Shown here: positions 1 through 8,824 of the stretch, in pieces
Position numbering within the stretch: the stretch's first letter is position 1
How the letters are laid out: each line of letters begins with the position of its first letter
DNA from: Rhizobiales bacterium Ga0077525
GTDB lineage: Bacteria > Pseudomonadota > Alphaproteobacteria > Rhizobiales > Xanthobacteraceae
Assembly: GCA_001464835.1 (NCBI GenBank)
Contig: LNDS01000032.1
Coordinates: 1-64,000, forward strand
Direction of reading: 5' to 3'
DNA length: 64,000 nt
Notes under the pieces: model-generated
Database searches by the model: none
What the model saw: the letters and a program-made list of their open reading frames with translations, nothing else
What the model was told of the DNA's origin: nothing
Position numbers and translations under genes: made by a program

Positions 1-2
1 CG

Positions 3-980
3 GATGCCGCTGAATTTCTCAATCGTGTCTATTGCAATGCCTTCCTCAAGCTACCGATCGGCAAGGCCCGCTACGGCATCATGTTGCGCGAGGACGGCTT
101 CATCTATGACGACGGCACGACCAGCCGCATCGAAGACAATCGCTATTTCATGACGACGACAACAGCACTTGCCGCTGGCGTGATGAACCACCTGGAGTTC
201 TACGCTCAGACGGTCTGGCCTGAACTCGATGTCCGCCTCGCTTCCGTGACGGATCAATGGGCGCAAATGGCGGTGGCCGGTCCCAAGGCCCGCGTCATTC
301 TGCAACAGATTGTCGATGCCGATCTGGCGGACGAAGCATTTCCGTATCTCGCCGCGAAGGAGGTTCCACTGTTCGGCGGCCGGTTGCATGGCCGGCTTTT
401 CCGTATCTCATTCTCGGGCGAACTTGCCTATGAAGTTGCCGTGCCTGCCGATTGCGGCGAGGCCGTCGCCGACGCGCTCATGGAAGCGGGAAAAGCCCAT
501 GGCATCCAGCCTTACGGCGTGGAAGCGCTTAGCGTGCTCCGCATCGAGAAGGGACATATCACGCATAACGAGATCAATGGCACTGTCGTGCCGTCCGATC
601 TGGGCTTCGGTAAAATGGTGTCGCAGGCCAAACCTGACTTCGTCGGCAAGCACATGCTGTCACGCGAAGGCCTGAACGAGGCTGGCCGGCCTCAACTGGT
701 CGGCGTTGTCCCGCTCGACCCCGCAACGAGCTTTCGCAGCGGCGCGCATATTCTCAAGGAAGGCGCTGCCGCGACGCTGGAGAACGACCAGGGGTACATC
801 ACCTCAAGCTGCTATTCGCCGCATGTCGGCTCGACCATCGGGCTCGCGCTCGTCAACAATGGCGCATCCCGGCATGGCGAGACAGTTTCTATCTGGAACG
901 GCCTGCGCGGCGAAGTAACGCCGGGGCGGCTGGTGAGCCCGGTCTTCGTCGATCCCAAAAATGAGAAGCTGCATGTCTAG
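3..980 (+). CDS. soxA: Sarcosine oxidase alpha subunit, C-terminal part (5' truncated by window)
   Basis: The frame is open from the first bases of the window, so the gene starts upstream; 325 residues are visible, about the last third of a roughly 1000-residue SoxA. This part is the GcvT/aminomethyltransferase-like domain that binds tetrahydrofolate. Visible family signatures are KARYGIMLREDG with DDGTTSR near the start, and GVEALSVLRIEKGH mid-way. Heterotetrameric sarcosine oxidase demethylates sarcosine to glycine, passing the methyl carbon to THF as 5,10-methylene-THF. The stop codon overlaps the start of soxG, as in known soxBDAG operons; soxB and soxD would lie upstream. An internal ATG at 81 is not the real start because the homology continues upstream of it. 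Confidence 0.93.
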   Translation, partial: DAAEFLNRVYCNAFLKLPIGKARYGIMLREDGFIYDDGTTSRIEDNRYFMTTTTALAAGVMNHLEFYAQTVWPELDVRLASVTDQWAQMAVAGPKARVILQQIVDADLADEAFPYLAAKEVPLFGGRLHGRLFRISFSGELAYEVAVPADCGEAVADALMEAGKAHGIQPYGVEALSVLRIEKGHITHNEINGTVVPSDLGFGKMVSQAKPDFVGKHMLSREGLNEAGRPQLVGVVPLDPATSFRSGAHILKEGAAATLENDQGYITSSCYSPHVGSTIGLALVNNGASRHGETVSIWNGLRGEVTPGRLVSPVFVDPKNEKLHV

Positions 981-1542
981 CACCTTCGACCTGAGCCCTC
1001 AGCCGGCGCTTGCCGGCAAGCAGCCAATCGTCCGCGATGGCGTCAGCCTCACGCCACTGTTTGGTGGTCACGTCATTCATGTCCTCGGCAGGAGCGGCGA
1101 CAATGAGCTTGGCGCTTTGCTGCGCGACGTTTCGGGCAGCGGCTCTTCGGCCGTGCGCGCCGTGTCGCCGGGCCAGTATTTCATTGTCGGGGACGTAACG
1201 CTGACGCACGCCGAGACGATGGCGGTCGCCGAAAAACTGAAGCCCAGAGCCGACGTCGTCGATCAAAGTGGCGGACGCGTCCGCATCGCGGTGCGCGGGC
1301 CGATGTCCGAGCGGGTACTGGCCAAAGGCACCGCCGTTGACCTCGCCAGCCTGACCGTCGGTCAGGCTGCTATGACGCTAATCGGCCACATCGGCGCACA
1401 GATTATCCGCACTGGCGATGACGGCTTCGAAATCATCGTGCTGCGCGGCTTCGCTGCCAGTCTGTGGGACGACCTCGATCATATGAGCCGCGAATTTATT
1501 TCACCGGCGACCAATACGGCACCGTTGTCGATAGCGCGATGA
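973..1542 (+). CDS. soxG: Sarcosine oxidase gamma subunit
   Basis: A 189-residue protein with the length and order expected for SoxG, the small fourth subunit of heterotetrameric sarcosine oxidase. ATG 973 was chosen because it overlaps the soxA stop (980) by a few bases, the usual translational coupling; an upstream in-frame ATG at 961 would add four residues. The sequence is weakly conserved, as is usual for gamma subunits, so the call rests mainly on its position after soxA and on motifs such as SPGQYFIVGD and VDQSGGRVRIAVRGP. Its stop overlaps the folD start (ATGA), tying sarcosine demethylation to folate one-carbon flow. Confidence 0.88.
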   Translation: MSSTFDLSPQPALAGKQPIVRDGVSLTPLFGGHVIHVLGRSGDNELGALLRDVSGSGSSAVRAVSPGQYFIVGDVTLTHAETMAVAEKLKPRADVVDQSGGRVRIAVRGPMSERVLAKGTAVDLASLTVGQAAMTLIGHIGAQIIRTGDDGFEIIVLRGFAASLWDDLDHMSREFISPATNTAPLSIAR

Positions 1543-2426
1543 CCGCAAAGATCATCAATGGTATCGAGGTTTCCGCAGCGATTCGCGCCGATTTGCGCGA
1601 GCGGGTCACGGCGATGGCCGATCGCGGCGTCGTGCCCGGCCTCGCCGTCATCAAGGTCGGCGTCGATCCGGCCTCGGCAGTCTATGTGCGGAACAAGGTT
1701 CGCGCCTGCGGGGAAGTCGGCATCCAGTCAAGCCAGTACGACTTCGAGGCCAATGTTTCGCAACAGACGGTGCTCGATCTCATTGGCGACTTGAATGAGC
1801 GCCCCAACATTCACGGGATTCTGGTGCAGTTGCCATTGCCTCCGCATTTCGCAATCGCGGATATCCTGCAGACCATTTCGGTCGACAAGGATGTCGATGG
1901 ATTTCACCTCTATAATGTCGGCGGGCTGGTCGCCGGCGGCACCGTGTTCCCGCCCTGCACGCCCTATGGCGTCGTCAAGATCCTTGAGCACGAGGGCATC
2001 GAGATCGAGGGCAAGAACGTAGTCGTTGTCGGCGCCAGCAACATCGTCGGCAAACCGATGGCCCTCATGCTCATGCAGCGGGACGCGACCGTTTGCATCT
2101 GCCACGCCAAGACGCGTGACCTCGCACAATTCACGATCCTTGCGGATATTCTCGTCGTGGCCGTGGGAAAGCCCAACTTGATCCTTCCCGAGATGGTCAA
2201 AACCGGAGCGGTTGTCATTGATGTCGGCATCAACCGGTTGCCGGACGGCAAATTGGTCGGCGATACCGACTTCGAAGGTTTACGCCACAAGGTGTCGCAC
2301 ATTACGCCGGTGCCCGGCGGCGTCGGCCCGATGACGGTGACGATGTTGCTCGCCAACACGGTGGCCTCGGCCGAACGGCGGCTGCAGACCCAATCAGAAC
2401 GGCTGTTGACCAGCGTCGCCAGTTGA
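1539..2426 (+). CDS. folD: Bifunctional methylene-THF dehydrogenase / methenyl-THF cyclohydrolase
   Basis: A 295-residue FolD, normal for the family. It oxidises 5,10-methylene-THF to methenyl-THF and hydrolyses that to 10-formyl-THF. Visible signatures are the YVRNK active-site segment (Tyr and Lys), GILVQLPLPPH, DVDGFHLYNVGGL, PPCTPYG, the Rossmann stretch VVGASNIVGKPMA and the C-terminal PGGVGPMTVTMLL. ATG 1539 overlaps the soxG stop as ATGA; the frame stays open to 1464, but the family N-terminus begins MTAKIING. It sits in the sox operon and so processes the methylene-THF made by sarcosine oxidase; the purU gene 9 kb away would complete conversion to formate. A housekeeping FolD may exist elsewhere. 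Confidence 0.96.
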   Translation: MTAKIINGIEVSAAIRADLRERVTAMADRGVVPGLAVIKVGVDPASAVYVRNKVRACGEVGIQSSQYDFEANVSQQTVLDLIGDLNERPNIHGILVQLPLPPHFAIADILQTISVDKDVDGFHLYNVGGLVAGGTVFPPCTPYGVVKILEHEGIEIEGKNVVVVGASNIVGKPMALMLMQRDATVCICHAKTRDLAQFTILADILVVAVGKPNLILPEMVKTGAVVIDVGINRLPDGKLVGDTDFEGLRHKVSHITPVPGGVGPMTVTMLLANTVASAERRLQTQSERLLTSVAS

Positions 2427-2431
2427 TTTTA

Positions 2432-2444
2432 ATACACACTGTAT
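2432..2444. promoter_or_regulatory. ATAC-N5-GTAT palindrome, site 1 (candidate GntR operator)
   Basis: ATAC ACACT GTAT lies just after the folD stop and about 42 bp upstream of the alpha/beta hydrolase start. It is one of six identical-spacing half-site pairs in this island, all at promoters. AT-rich flanks (TTTTA before, CTTA after) match the other copies. The binding protein is inferred. Confidence 0.7.
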
Positions 2445-2486
2445 CTTATGCTGCACTGCAACGATGGGCAGGACCGGGAATCGAAC

Positions 2487-3380
2487 ATGACAGCCACAGA
2501 AGGCGAATTCCGGGTCCTCCTTGAGGATGGCGCATCCGTAATCGTGCGCTATCGCGGCAAAGGCCCGCGCCTCATCATGAGCCATGGCAACGGTCTGGCG
2601 ATCGATGCATATCGTGCCTTCTGGGAAATTCTCGCGAACGACTATCAGGCCGTCGTGTTTGATTTCCGGCATCACGGCCGCAGCACGCCCTATGCCGGAC
2701 GGCCAATGCAGAATTGGCCTCAATTTATCGCCGACTTAGACCTCATCGCCAAAGCGATCGACGCGGAACTGGGTCCCGCGCCGACATTCGGCGTTTTCCA
2801 TTCGATGAGCGCCACCACGTCATTGCTTCACGCCGCCGCGCACGAAACGCCATGGCTGGGGCTCGTGCTTTTCGAGCCACCTGTCCCGCCACCTGCCGGT
2901 CATCAATTACATGCGGAATTCTTCGAGATGCACGCCATGCTGGCAGATGGCGCAAGCCGCCGCCGCACCGAACTCGATTCCGTCGAAGACCTCGTGCACA
3001 GCTTCCGGTCGCGCAACAGCTTCAAACGCCTGGACGAGCAGGCATTGCTGGACCTTGTCGCCTCGACATTGCGGCTCGACGCTGCGTCCGGAAAATACCG
3101 GCTGGCCTGCGACCGCAACTTCGAGGCGGAAACATTCAAGTTTCACCACGTTTCCGATCCTTGGCGGCGGGCTCTATCAGTGAAAAAACCGCTCAAGATT
3201 ATCGCTGGCCGTCCCTCGGCGGATGAAAATCAGTTTCTTTACAAGCTGGTCGTTGAACTTGCGCGCACTGGCAACTTTCCGCTGGCCACCATCGACAATG
3301 CCACGCATTTCCTGCAAATGGAGCATCCGGCGGCATGCGCCGCCGAGGTTGACTCGTTTGTGAAGGAAAAGATGCGCTAG
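2487..3380 (+). CDS. Alpha/beta-fold hydrolase
   Basis: A 297-residue alpha/beta hydrolase, probably cytoplasmic as no signal peptide is seen. An oxyanion-hole segment SHGNGL lies near residue 40, DFRHHGRS follows, the nucleophile elbow is FHSMSAT (Ser flanked by His and Met rather than the strict GxSxG), and the probable catalytic His is in NATHFLQMEHP near the C-terminus. An in-frame ATG at 2448 lies only 3 bp after the palindrome at 2432-2444, so ATG 2487 (MTATEG) is preferred. It lies alone after folD with its own candidate operator. It could cleave an ester, amide or C-C bond in the island's pathway; the substrate cannot be told from sequence. Confidence 0.85.
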   Translation: MTATEGEFRVLLEDGASVIVRYRGKGPRLIMSHGNGLAIDAYRAFWEILANDYQAVVFDFRHHGRSTPYAGRPMQNWPQFIADLDLIAKAIDAELGPAPTFGVFHSMSATTSLLHAAAHETPWLGLVLFEPPVPPPAGHQLHAEFFEMHAMLADGASRRRTELDSVEDLVHSFRSRNSFKRLDEQALLDLVASTLRLDAASGKYRLACDRNFEAETFKFHHVSDPWRRALSVKKPLKIIAGRPSADENQFLYKLVVELARTGNFPLATIDNATHFLQMEHPAACAAEVDSFVKEKMR

Positions 3381-3406
3381 CCGACACGCTGGAGTGATAG
3401 CCGCTG

Positions 3407-4081
3407 TCAGGGCGCCTTCGGCGCCAATATTCCCTCGGCCAGCATCGCCCAGAATGCTTCGCCGATCTCCGTTGGCGACTTGCCGCCCTCTGGCCGATAC
3501 CAAAAGTAAGCCCAGCCGGTGATGCCGTCCAAAGCAAGCATCAAAAGATGCGTGTCGATATCGGCTTTCAAGCCGCCGGCACGTTTCGCATCATCGATCA
3601 GCGAACGGACATGCGTGCGATAGACTTCGGCACGCGAGGACATCTCCTCAAACCCGTCTGAACTGACAGTCGTGCGTTCCTGCCACATCACCGTAAAGAA
3701 GTCCTGGAACTCGGCCACGGTCGTCAAGCGGGTGACAATATACGCGCGAAGCCGCGCAACGGGATCTGTTTCGTTGGTCAGGACCGTTTCAAGATGGGCA
3801 AGAAGGATCTCGCCGCAAAGCTTGAAGATTGTCTGCAGCAGCGCGTCCTTGCTAGGCCAATGATGGTAGAGCCCCGGCTTTGACAGCCCGACCGCCTGCG
3901 CGATTTCGACCATTGACACATCGGCGAAGCCTCGCCCGCGAAAAAGCCGCGCCGCGGCATCGACCGTTCGGCGGCGCGTATTCGTCTGATCGTCGAGATA
4001 GTCCGAAAGACTCATCAGGGTTGCGTAACCCTTGGCGTCGTCTAATTTCGAACTGTTCGCTACGATCTTAAATTCGGGCAT
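3407..4081 (-). CDS. TetR-family transcriptional regulator
   Basis: A 224-residue TetR protein. The N-terminal helix-turn-helix includes AARLFRGRGFADVSMVEIAQ and AVGLSKPGLYHHWPSKDALL, the classic TetR recognition region; the remainder is the ligand-binding and dimer domain. ATG 4081 (MPEFKIV) lies 5 bp downstream of the reductase stop; ATG 4015 (MSLSDYL) is an alternative giving a more typical short N-terminus. It is the last gene of the P450-ferredoxin-reductase operon, so it probably autoregulates. A perfect 24-bp palindrome of TetR-operator type lies in front of the P450 gene and is the likely target (inference). Confidence 0.92.
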   Translation of the reverse strand: MPEFKIVANSSKLDDAKGYATLMSLSDYLDDQTNTRRRTVDAAARLFRGRGFADVSMVEIAQAVGLSKPGLYHHWPSKDALLQTIFKLCGEILLAHLETVLTNETDPVARLRAYIVTRLTTVAEFQDFFTVMWQERTTVSSDGFEEMSSRAEVYRTHVRSLIDDAKRAGGLKADIDTHLLMLALDGITGWAYFWYRPEGGKSPTEIGEAFWAMLAEGILAPKAP

Positions 4082-4086
4082 GTCGG

Positions 4087-5331
4087 CTATATCGCGTTGG
4101 GAAGTGTATCTGCAACGACGGACGGCGACACGAATTGCCGGCCGAGTGTATGAGCCTCGATAAGACACTGAAGTTCGCTGCCGAGGCGCTGCCGATAGGC
4201 CGCGATCCGGGCGGGCATATTGACGCTGACAACGCCCATCAAGCGATCTCCGGCCCAGCACTCAGCGATGAATTTACGTTGTTCGATAGCGCCTTGGGCA
4301 ACTTTGACCGTGGGCCCCAGTGCCGGCGCACCGAGCACCTGCAGCTTGAACTCGTACTGATCGGACCACATCGACATGACCGGCGCATAGGGCGCGACGC
4401 GGCCGTGCAGCAGGCTCCTGGCTGCGGCAATGCCCTGATCGACAGCATTGCTCCAGTGCTCTACTCTCATCATGAGGCCATTATATCCGACATTGGCCCA
4501 ACTGGCGACGTCTCCAGCCGCGGCAATACGGCCACCGCCATTAAGCGCCAAACAGAATTCATCGCAGACTACACCATTGTCGAGCAGCAGGCCGCTATCC
4601 TTCAACCAGCCAATAGCCGGCACCGAGCCGATGCCGAAGACGACGATGTCCGCTTCGAGCCGCGCACCATCGTCGAGAATGACGGCGCGTACGGAGCCAT
4701 CTCCCTCGATAGAGGTGACAGTACGACCGAAGGCGAATTCGACACCGCGCTCGCGGTGGATCTGCTCAAAGACAGAACCAAGCTGCGCGGTCAATACCCG
4801 CGCCATAGGCGACGGGACCGGATCAACGATCATTACGTCCAATCCGAGTTGCCGCGCGCTGGCCGCGACTTCGCAACCGATGAAGCCGGCGCCGACCACG
4901 ATGAGCTTTCTGCCGGGCTGAAGGTCCGCCTTCAGCGCAACGGCATCGTCGACGGTACGGACGACATGAACACCGCGAAAAGTTCCGCCTGCAATATCAG
5001 GCATTCGGGGGGCGACACCGGTGGCAATAATCAGCCCGTCGAAATTGACCGCGCCGCCATCGTCAAGCTCGATGCGGCTTGCGCGCAAATCAAGGCGAAT
5101 TGCCGTTCGGCCGAGGCGCCAATCGACGTCGATATCAGCGGCGCCCGGGAAGTCCAAGTCCATTGGGACCTGTTTGCCAGTCAGGATCTGCTTGGATAGC
5201 GGCGGCCTGTTATACGGCTTTGCCGCTTCGGCGCCGACCATTGTGATGCTGCCATTGAATCCTTCGCTACGAAGGGTCTCGGCCGCACGCAGGCCGGCCA
5301 GCGAAGCACCAACAATGGCGATGTGCTGCAT
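4087..5331 (-). CDS. FAD-dependent ferredoxin reductase (P450 electron-transfer partner)
   Basis: A 414-residue pyridine-nucleotide-disulfide oxidoreductase of the putidaredoxin/rubredoxin-reductase type. It starts MQHIAIVGASLAGLRAAETL (FAD dinucleotide-binding motif), has KPYNRPPLSKQ nearby, a second nucleotide-binding motif VVGAGFIGCEVAAS near residue 150 for NAD(P)H, and AAGDVASW in the FAD-contact region. It should pass electrons from NAD(P)H to the adjacent 3Fe-4S ferredoxin and then to the P450. ATG 5331 starts directly after the ferredoxin stop codon (5333-5335); the longer reading from 5388 lies inside ferredoxin and lacks the motif start. There is no TM segment, so it is probably cytoplasmic. 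Confidence 0.95.
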   Translation of the reverse strand: MQHIAIVGASLAGLRAAETLRSEGFNGSITMVGAEAAKPYNRPPLSKQILTGKQVPMDLDFPGAADIDVDWRLGRTAIRLDLRASRIELDDGGAVNFDGLIIATGVAPRMPDIAGGTFRGVHVVRTVDDAVALKADLQPGRKLIVVGAGFIGCEVAASARQLGLDVMIVDPVPSPMARVLTAQLGSVFEQIHRERGVEFAFGRTVTSIEGDGSVRAVILDDGARLEADIVVFGIGSVPAIGWLKDSGLLLDNGVVCDEFCLALNGGGRIAAAGDVASWANVGYNGLMMRVEHWSNAVDQGIAAARSLLHGRVAPYAPVMSMWSDQYEFKLQVLGAPALGPTVKVAQGAIEQRKFIAECWAGDRLMGVVSVNMPARIAAYRQRLGSELQCLIEAHTLGRQFVSPSVVADTLPNAI

Positions 5332-5332
5332 G

Positions 5333-5521
5333 TCAGTCCGAAACCTTGATGGCAAGCTGCGGACAGGCCTTGGCCGCTTTTTCGACAAGCTGACGATCCT
5401 CGTCGGAAATCAATTCGTCGTACTGCAAGTCGTCGCCGACGAAGCGGAAATGCTTAGGCGCGACGAAGACGCATTGTCCGTGAAACTCGCAGAGATTCAT
5501 GTCCACTTTGACTTTGGGCAT
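5333..5521 (-). CDS. 3Fe-4S-type ferredoxin, P450 partner
   Basis: A 62-residue ferredoxin. The motif is CEFHGQC near residues 11-17, plus a distal CP near residue 53. His replaces the second cysteine of a 4Fe-4S site, the pattern of 3Fe-4S ferredoxins that serve bacterial P450s. It lies between the P450 gene (12-bp gap) and the reductase (almost no gap), which makes the three a complete class-I P450 electron chain. Confidence 0.94.
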   Translation of the reverse strand: MPKVKVDMNLCEFHGQCVFVAPKHFRFVGDDLQYDELISDEDRQLVEKAAKACPQLAIKVSD

Positions 5522-5533
5522 TGCGTCGTACCT

Positions 5534-6856
5534 CTATTGATTGACAGCCGGCGCCATCCGGGGCGTCGGATCGAATTCGACGTTAAGCGTCCGGAAGCCG
5601 CGCACACCAAACAGCGGCGCACGTTCCGGCGGAAGATCGGTGGACAGCCGCAAGTTGGGCAGGCGCGCGATCACCTTCTCGATAGTGAAAACGGCCTCCT
5701 TGCGTGCGAGAGCCTGCCCGGCGCAGGCGTGAATGCCCCGGCCAAAAGCAAGGTGGATCGTCTCGCGATTGTCGCGGTCGAGATCGAAACTCTCGCCGTC
5801 CTGGTAATAGGTTTCATCGCGATTGGCAGAACCGAAGTTCAGCATCAGCTTTGAATTCGGCGGCACTTTCACGCCGTTGAAGTCTTCTTCGTGCCGCGTA
5901 ATGCGATACATGGCCTGGAGCGGCGGCTCCATGCGCAATGACTCTTCGACGAGAGCCGGAATGCGGGCCGGATCGGCCTGAAGCTTCTGCTGCAGTCCTT
6001 CGGTAGTAGCGATGAGGTAAATGAGATTGCTCAGCATATTGATCGAGCTCTCATTGCCGCCAACGAGAATCTGCGAGCAAATATTCACAATCTCCGGATC
6101 GGTAAGCTTTTCCTCGCCTTCCGGCTGCGCGATGAGGCGCCCGAGGAAATCATCCACCGGCGTCTGGCGCCGTTCGGCGATCCGGTCGAGGATGAAATTT
6201 TCAAACTCCAATGTGTCATGCGCAGCCTTGATGACTTCCTTTTCGCCGACGCTGCCGGATAGCGCCGCGAAGAAGCTGTCGGACCAGCCCTTCAGCTTCG
6301 AGATCCAATCGGGCGACACCTGAAAGATGTGCGCAACCAGTGCCATTGGCAGCGGGATCGACAACGCACCGACAATCTCGGCGCGGCCGGATTCGCAGAA
6401 TCCGTCGATGAGTTCGTCAACGATCGTTCGGAGCTTCGGCGAGAATTCCTTGAGGGTTCGGGCCGGCGCTAGCGCGCGCTGCGCCGTCGTGCGGTAACGC
6501 GTGTGATGCGGCAAATCGGCCAACATCAGCGTCCGCGCGCGCGGTACGGCGCGCGATTGCGCCAGAATTGCCAAAGCCTCCGGAAAGGCGCGATACGCGT
6601 TCGTGCTGGATGGCGATTCCTTGGCCGAGAAACGCTCGGGATTTTCAAGGACATATTCGACATCGTCGTAGCGCGTGACGATCCAGATATTCTGGTCCGG
6701 CAGATACTTTACCGGCTCCTCCGAACGCAGTTGCTTGTAAACGCCATAGGGGCACGACATCGCCCGGGGAGACAGGAGCGACACCGGCTCGGCTGCGGCG
6801 CTCCCGGAGAACGGGCAACCGGAGGCTTGAGCTTTCTGCGGAGCGGCTTCCGACAT
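5534..6856 (-). CDS. Cytochrome P450 monooxygenase
   Basis: A 440-residue soluble bacterial P450. The heme loop is FGRGIHACAG with the ligand Cys near residue 378; the K-helix is ESLRMEPP (ExxR). The I-helix reads VGGNESS, where the usual acid-Thr pair appears as Glu-Ser, an uncommon but known variation. ATG 6856 is preceded by AGGTGA; a longer reading from 6904 would translate through the operator palindrome and is rejected. With the downstream ferredoxin and reductase it forms a self-sufficient class-I system. Oxidative N-demethylation or ring hydroxylation would fit the island; the substrate is not readable from sequence. Confidence 0.95.
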   Translation of the reverse strand: MSEAAPQKAQASGCPFSGSAAAEPVSLLSPRAMSCPYGVYKQLRSEEPVKYLPDQNIWIVTRYDDVEYVLENPERFSAKESPSSTNAYRAFPEALAILAQSRAVPRARTLMLADLPHHTRYRTTAQRALAPARTLKEFSPKLRTIVDELIDGFCESGRAEIVGALSIPLPMALVAHIFQVSPDWISKLKGWSDSFFAALSGSVGEKEVIKAAHDTLEFENFILDRIAERRQTPVDDFLGRLIAQPEGEEKLTDPEIVNICSQILVGGNESSINMLSNLIYLIATTEGLQQKLQADPARIPALVEESLRMEPPLQAMYRITRHEEDFNGVKVPPNSKLMLNFGSANRDETYYQDGESFDLDRDNRETIHLAFGRGIHACAGQALARKEAVFTIEKVIARLPNLRLSTDLPPERAPLFGVRGFRTLNVEFDPTPRMAPAVNQ

Positions 6857-6876
6857 GGCATCACCTGATAACTGAC

Positions 6877-6900
6877 TCCCGACCGACCAGTCGGTCGGGA
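6877..6900. promoter_or_regulatory. 24-bp perfect palindrome, candidate TetR operator
   Basis: Two perfectly complementary 11-bp arms, TCCCGACCGAC and GTCGGTCGGGA, are separated by CA. It lies 21 bp upstream of the P450 start. GACCGACC/GGTCGGTC-type palindromes are typical TetR-family operators, and the operon ends with a tetR gene. Binding is inferred. Confidence 0.8.
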
Positions 6901-6911
6901 TCACAGTTCAA

Positions 6912-6924
6912 ATACGCCTAGTAT
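6912..6924. promoter_or_regulatory. ATAC-N5-GTAT palindrome, site 2 (candidate GntR operator)
   Basis: ATAC GCCTA GTAT lies 11 bp beyond the TetR palindrome, upstream of the P450 operon. It has the same half-sites and 5-bp spacer as the other five sites. The operon would then be under both local TetR control and island-wide control. Confidence 0.68.
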
Positions 6925-7030
6925 TTGTTGCAGTCAAGATCGTCGGCAACGAGATCGATTTCCTTTTGATCTCAGCATCTTATCGGACCCCTCTAGACGG
7001 TCGCAGGGCCGGAAATTGCCGACCGTATCG

Positions 7031-8824
7031 TCAGGACGCCTTCGGCAGCTGGACCATGGCCGGGTAGTTTTGGGCGAGGAACGTCGCTGAAAATTTTCCG
7101 CTCGAGCGATCCTGCTCAACCAATTCAGCGCTGCGTTCCGAGGCATTGCCGTAGCCGCCGGCGCCGGGTGATTCGATCATCAGCTTTTCGCCGGCGGTAA
7201 CGGTGACGCCCGAAGGCTTTGCCGCTAGCAGCGTCTCGTCGGACGGGCCGATCAACATGAAGCGGCCGACCGCGCCGGGGCCGCCGCCGAAGATGCCCCA
7301 GGGCCGATTGACCGCGCGCTCAAGCGCACCGTTGAACGTGCAGTCATGGCCGATGGGGCGGATAACGCGACGCAGTCCCATGCCGCCGCGGAATTTGCCC
7401 GCGCCGCCGGAGTCCTCGACAAGGCTGTAGCTTTCAACCAGCAAAGGATATTCCGTCTCGATCGCCTCGACAGGAAGATTTGACGTGTTGGTAATGTGGA
7501 CCTGAACGCCGTCGGTGCCATCCTTCGAGGCGCGGCCGCCGAAGCCACCGCCAAGCGTTTCGAGATAGACGTAGCTCTGCCCGCTTCGCGGATCGATACC
7601 GGCAAAAACCGCCGTGGTATTGGCGCCGTTGGCGGCACCGACCGCTACCAGCGGCAGCGCGGACGCCAGCGCGCCGACGACGACATCGACAATGCGCTGA
7701 CAGGTATTCGCACGGGCGGCGACCGGCGCCGGAAATACCGAGCTGACAAGCGTGCCGCTTTCCGCCACCAGTTCGACAGCGTCGAGCATGCCCTGATTGT
7801 TGGGAATTTCCGGGTCGAGAAGCGACTTCAACGTATAGCAGACCGCGGCCTGCGTGGCGTTGAGCGTCGTGTTGATATTGCCCTTGACCTGCCTGGCGGT
7901 GCCCTTGAAGTCGACCTTGATGGCGCTGCCGCGCACCTCGATGTGCACCTTTACCGGGATGTTGGTGGTGCCGAGGCCGTCGTCGTCCATCACGTCCTCG
8001 AACGTATAGGTCCCGTCGGGTATGCGTTCGATTGCGGCCTGCATCCGCTTCCTGGTGCGGTGGACGATCTCGTCGAATATCTTGAGCATCGGGCCCGTCT
8101 GATAAGCCTCGAACAGCTCGACAAGGCGGCGTTCACCCAGCCGGCATGCCGCCACCTGCGCAAAATAATCACCGCGCCGCTCCTGCGGCACGCGAACATT
8201 GAGCAGGATCAGCTTGAGTATGTCGTCATTCAGTTCGCCTTTGGAGAACAGCTTGATGACCGGGACCCTGAGCCCCTCCTGATAAATCTCCGCCATGCCA
8301 CCGGCCATGCTGCCGGGGAACATGCCGCCAACGTCGGCGTGATGCGCGATGTTGCACATGAACGCGACCAGTTTGTCCTCGTGGAAAACCGGGATTGCCA
8401 TGTTGATGTCGGGCAGATGGGTGCCGCCGGCAACGTGCGGGTCGTTGGCGATGAAGATATCGCCCTTGTTGATCTTGCCCGCATAGTCGGCAAGCAGATG
8501 CTTCATCAGGCCGGTCATCGACGCGATGTGCACCGGCAATGACGCTTCGGCTTGCGCGATCAGCCGACCCGACGCGTCGCAGATTGCGGTCGAGTGGTCT
8601 TTCCGCTCCTTGATGTTGGTCGAATACGCACTCTTCATCAGCGCGATGAAGGTCTCGTCGGCAATCGAGCGCAGACCGTTACCGACGATTTCGATCGTGA
8701 TCGGGTCGACGGATGCGGCTTTTTTGGCGGCAGCCTTCGGGGCGGCGGCCTTCTTGCCGGCAGCGGCTTTGACTTTGACTTTGCCGGCGGATTTCTTGCG
8801 GAGGCTCGCTTTGGTGCGTTTCAT
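7031..8824 (-). CDS. hyuB: Hydantoinase B / oxoprolinase family subunit
   Basis: A 597-residue HyuB-type subunit of an ATP-dependent amidohydrolase (5-oxoprolinase, N-methylhydantoinase and acetone/acetophenone carboxylase superfamily). Core signatures are IKERKDHSTAI, FIANDPHVAGGTHLPD, CNIAHHADVGG and GGGFGGRASKDG. ATG 8824 overlaps the hyuA stop as ATGA, so A and B are translationally coupled as usual. The first 38 or so residues are a Lys/Ala-rich low-complexity tail before the normal start of homology (VDPITIEIVGNGL); no later start codon close to the homology start would remove it. With HyuA it should open a lactam, hydantoin or related ring using ATP. Confidence 0.93.
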   Translation of the reverse strand: MKRTKASLRKKSAGKVKVKAAAGKKAAAPKAAAKKAASVDPITIEIVGNGLRSIADETFIALMKSAYSTNIKERKDHSTAICDASGRLIAQAEASLPVHIASMTGLMKHLLADYAGKINKGDIFIANDPHVAGGTHLPDINMAIPVFHEDKLVAFMCNIAHHADVGGMFPGSMAGGMAEIYQEGLRVPVIKLFSKGELNDDILKLILLNVRVPQERRGDYFAQVAACRLGERRLVELFEAYQTGPMLKIFDEIVHRTRKRMQAAIERIPDGTYTFEDVMDDDGLGTTNIPVKVHIEVRGSAIKVDFKGTARQVKGNINTTLNATQAAVCYTLKSLLDPEIPNNQGMLDAVELVAESGTLVSSVFPAPVAARANTCQRIVDVVVGALASALPLVAVGAANGANTTAVFAGIDPRSGQSYVYLETLGGGFGGRASKDGTDGVQVHITNTSNLPVEAIETEYPLLVESYSLVEDSGGAGKFRGGMGLRRVIRPIGHDCTFNGALERAVNRPWGIFGGGPGAVGRFMLIGPSDETLLAAKPSGVTVTAGEKLMIESPGAGGYGNASERSAELVEQDRSSGKFSATFLAQNYPAMVQLPKAS

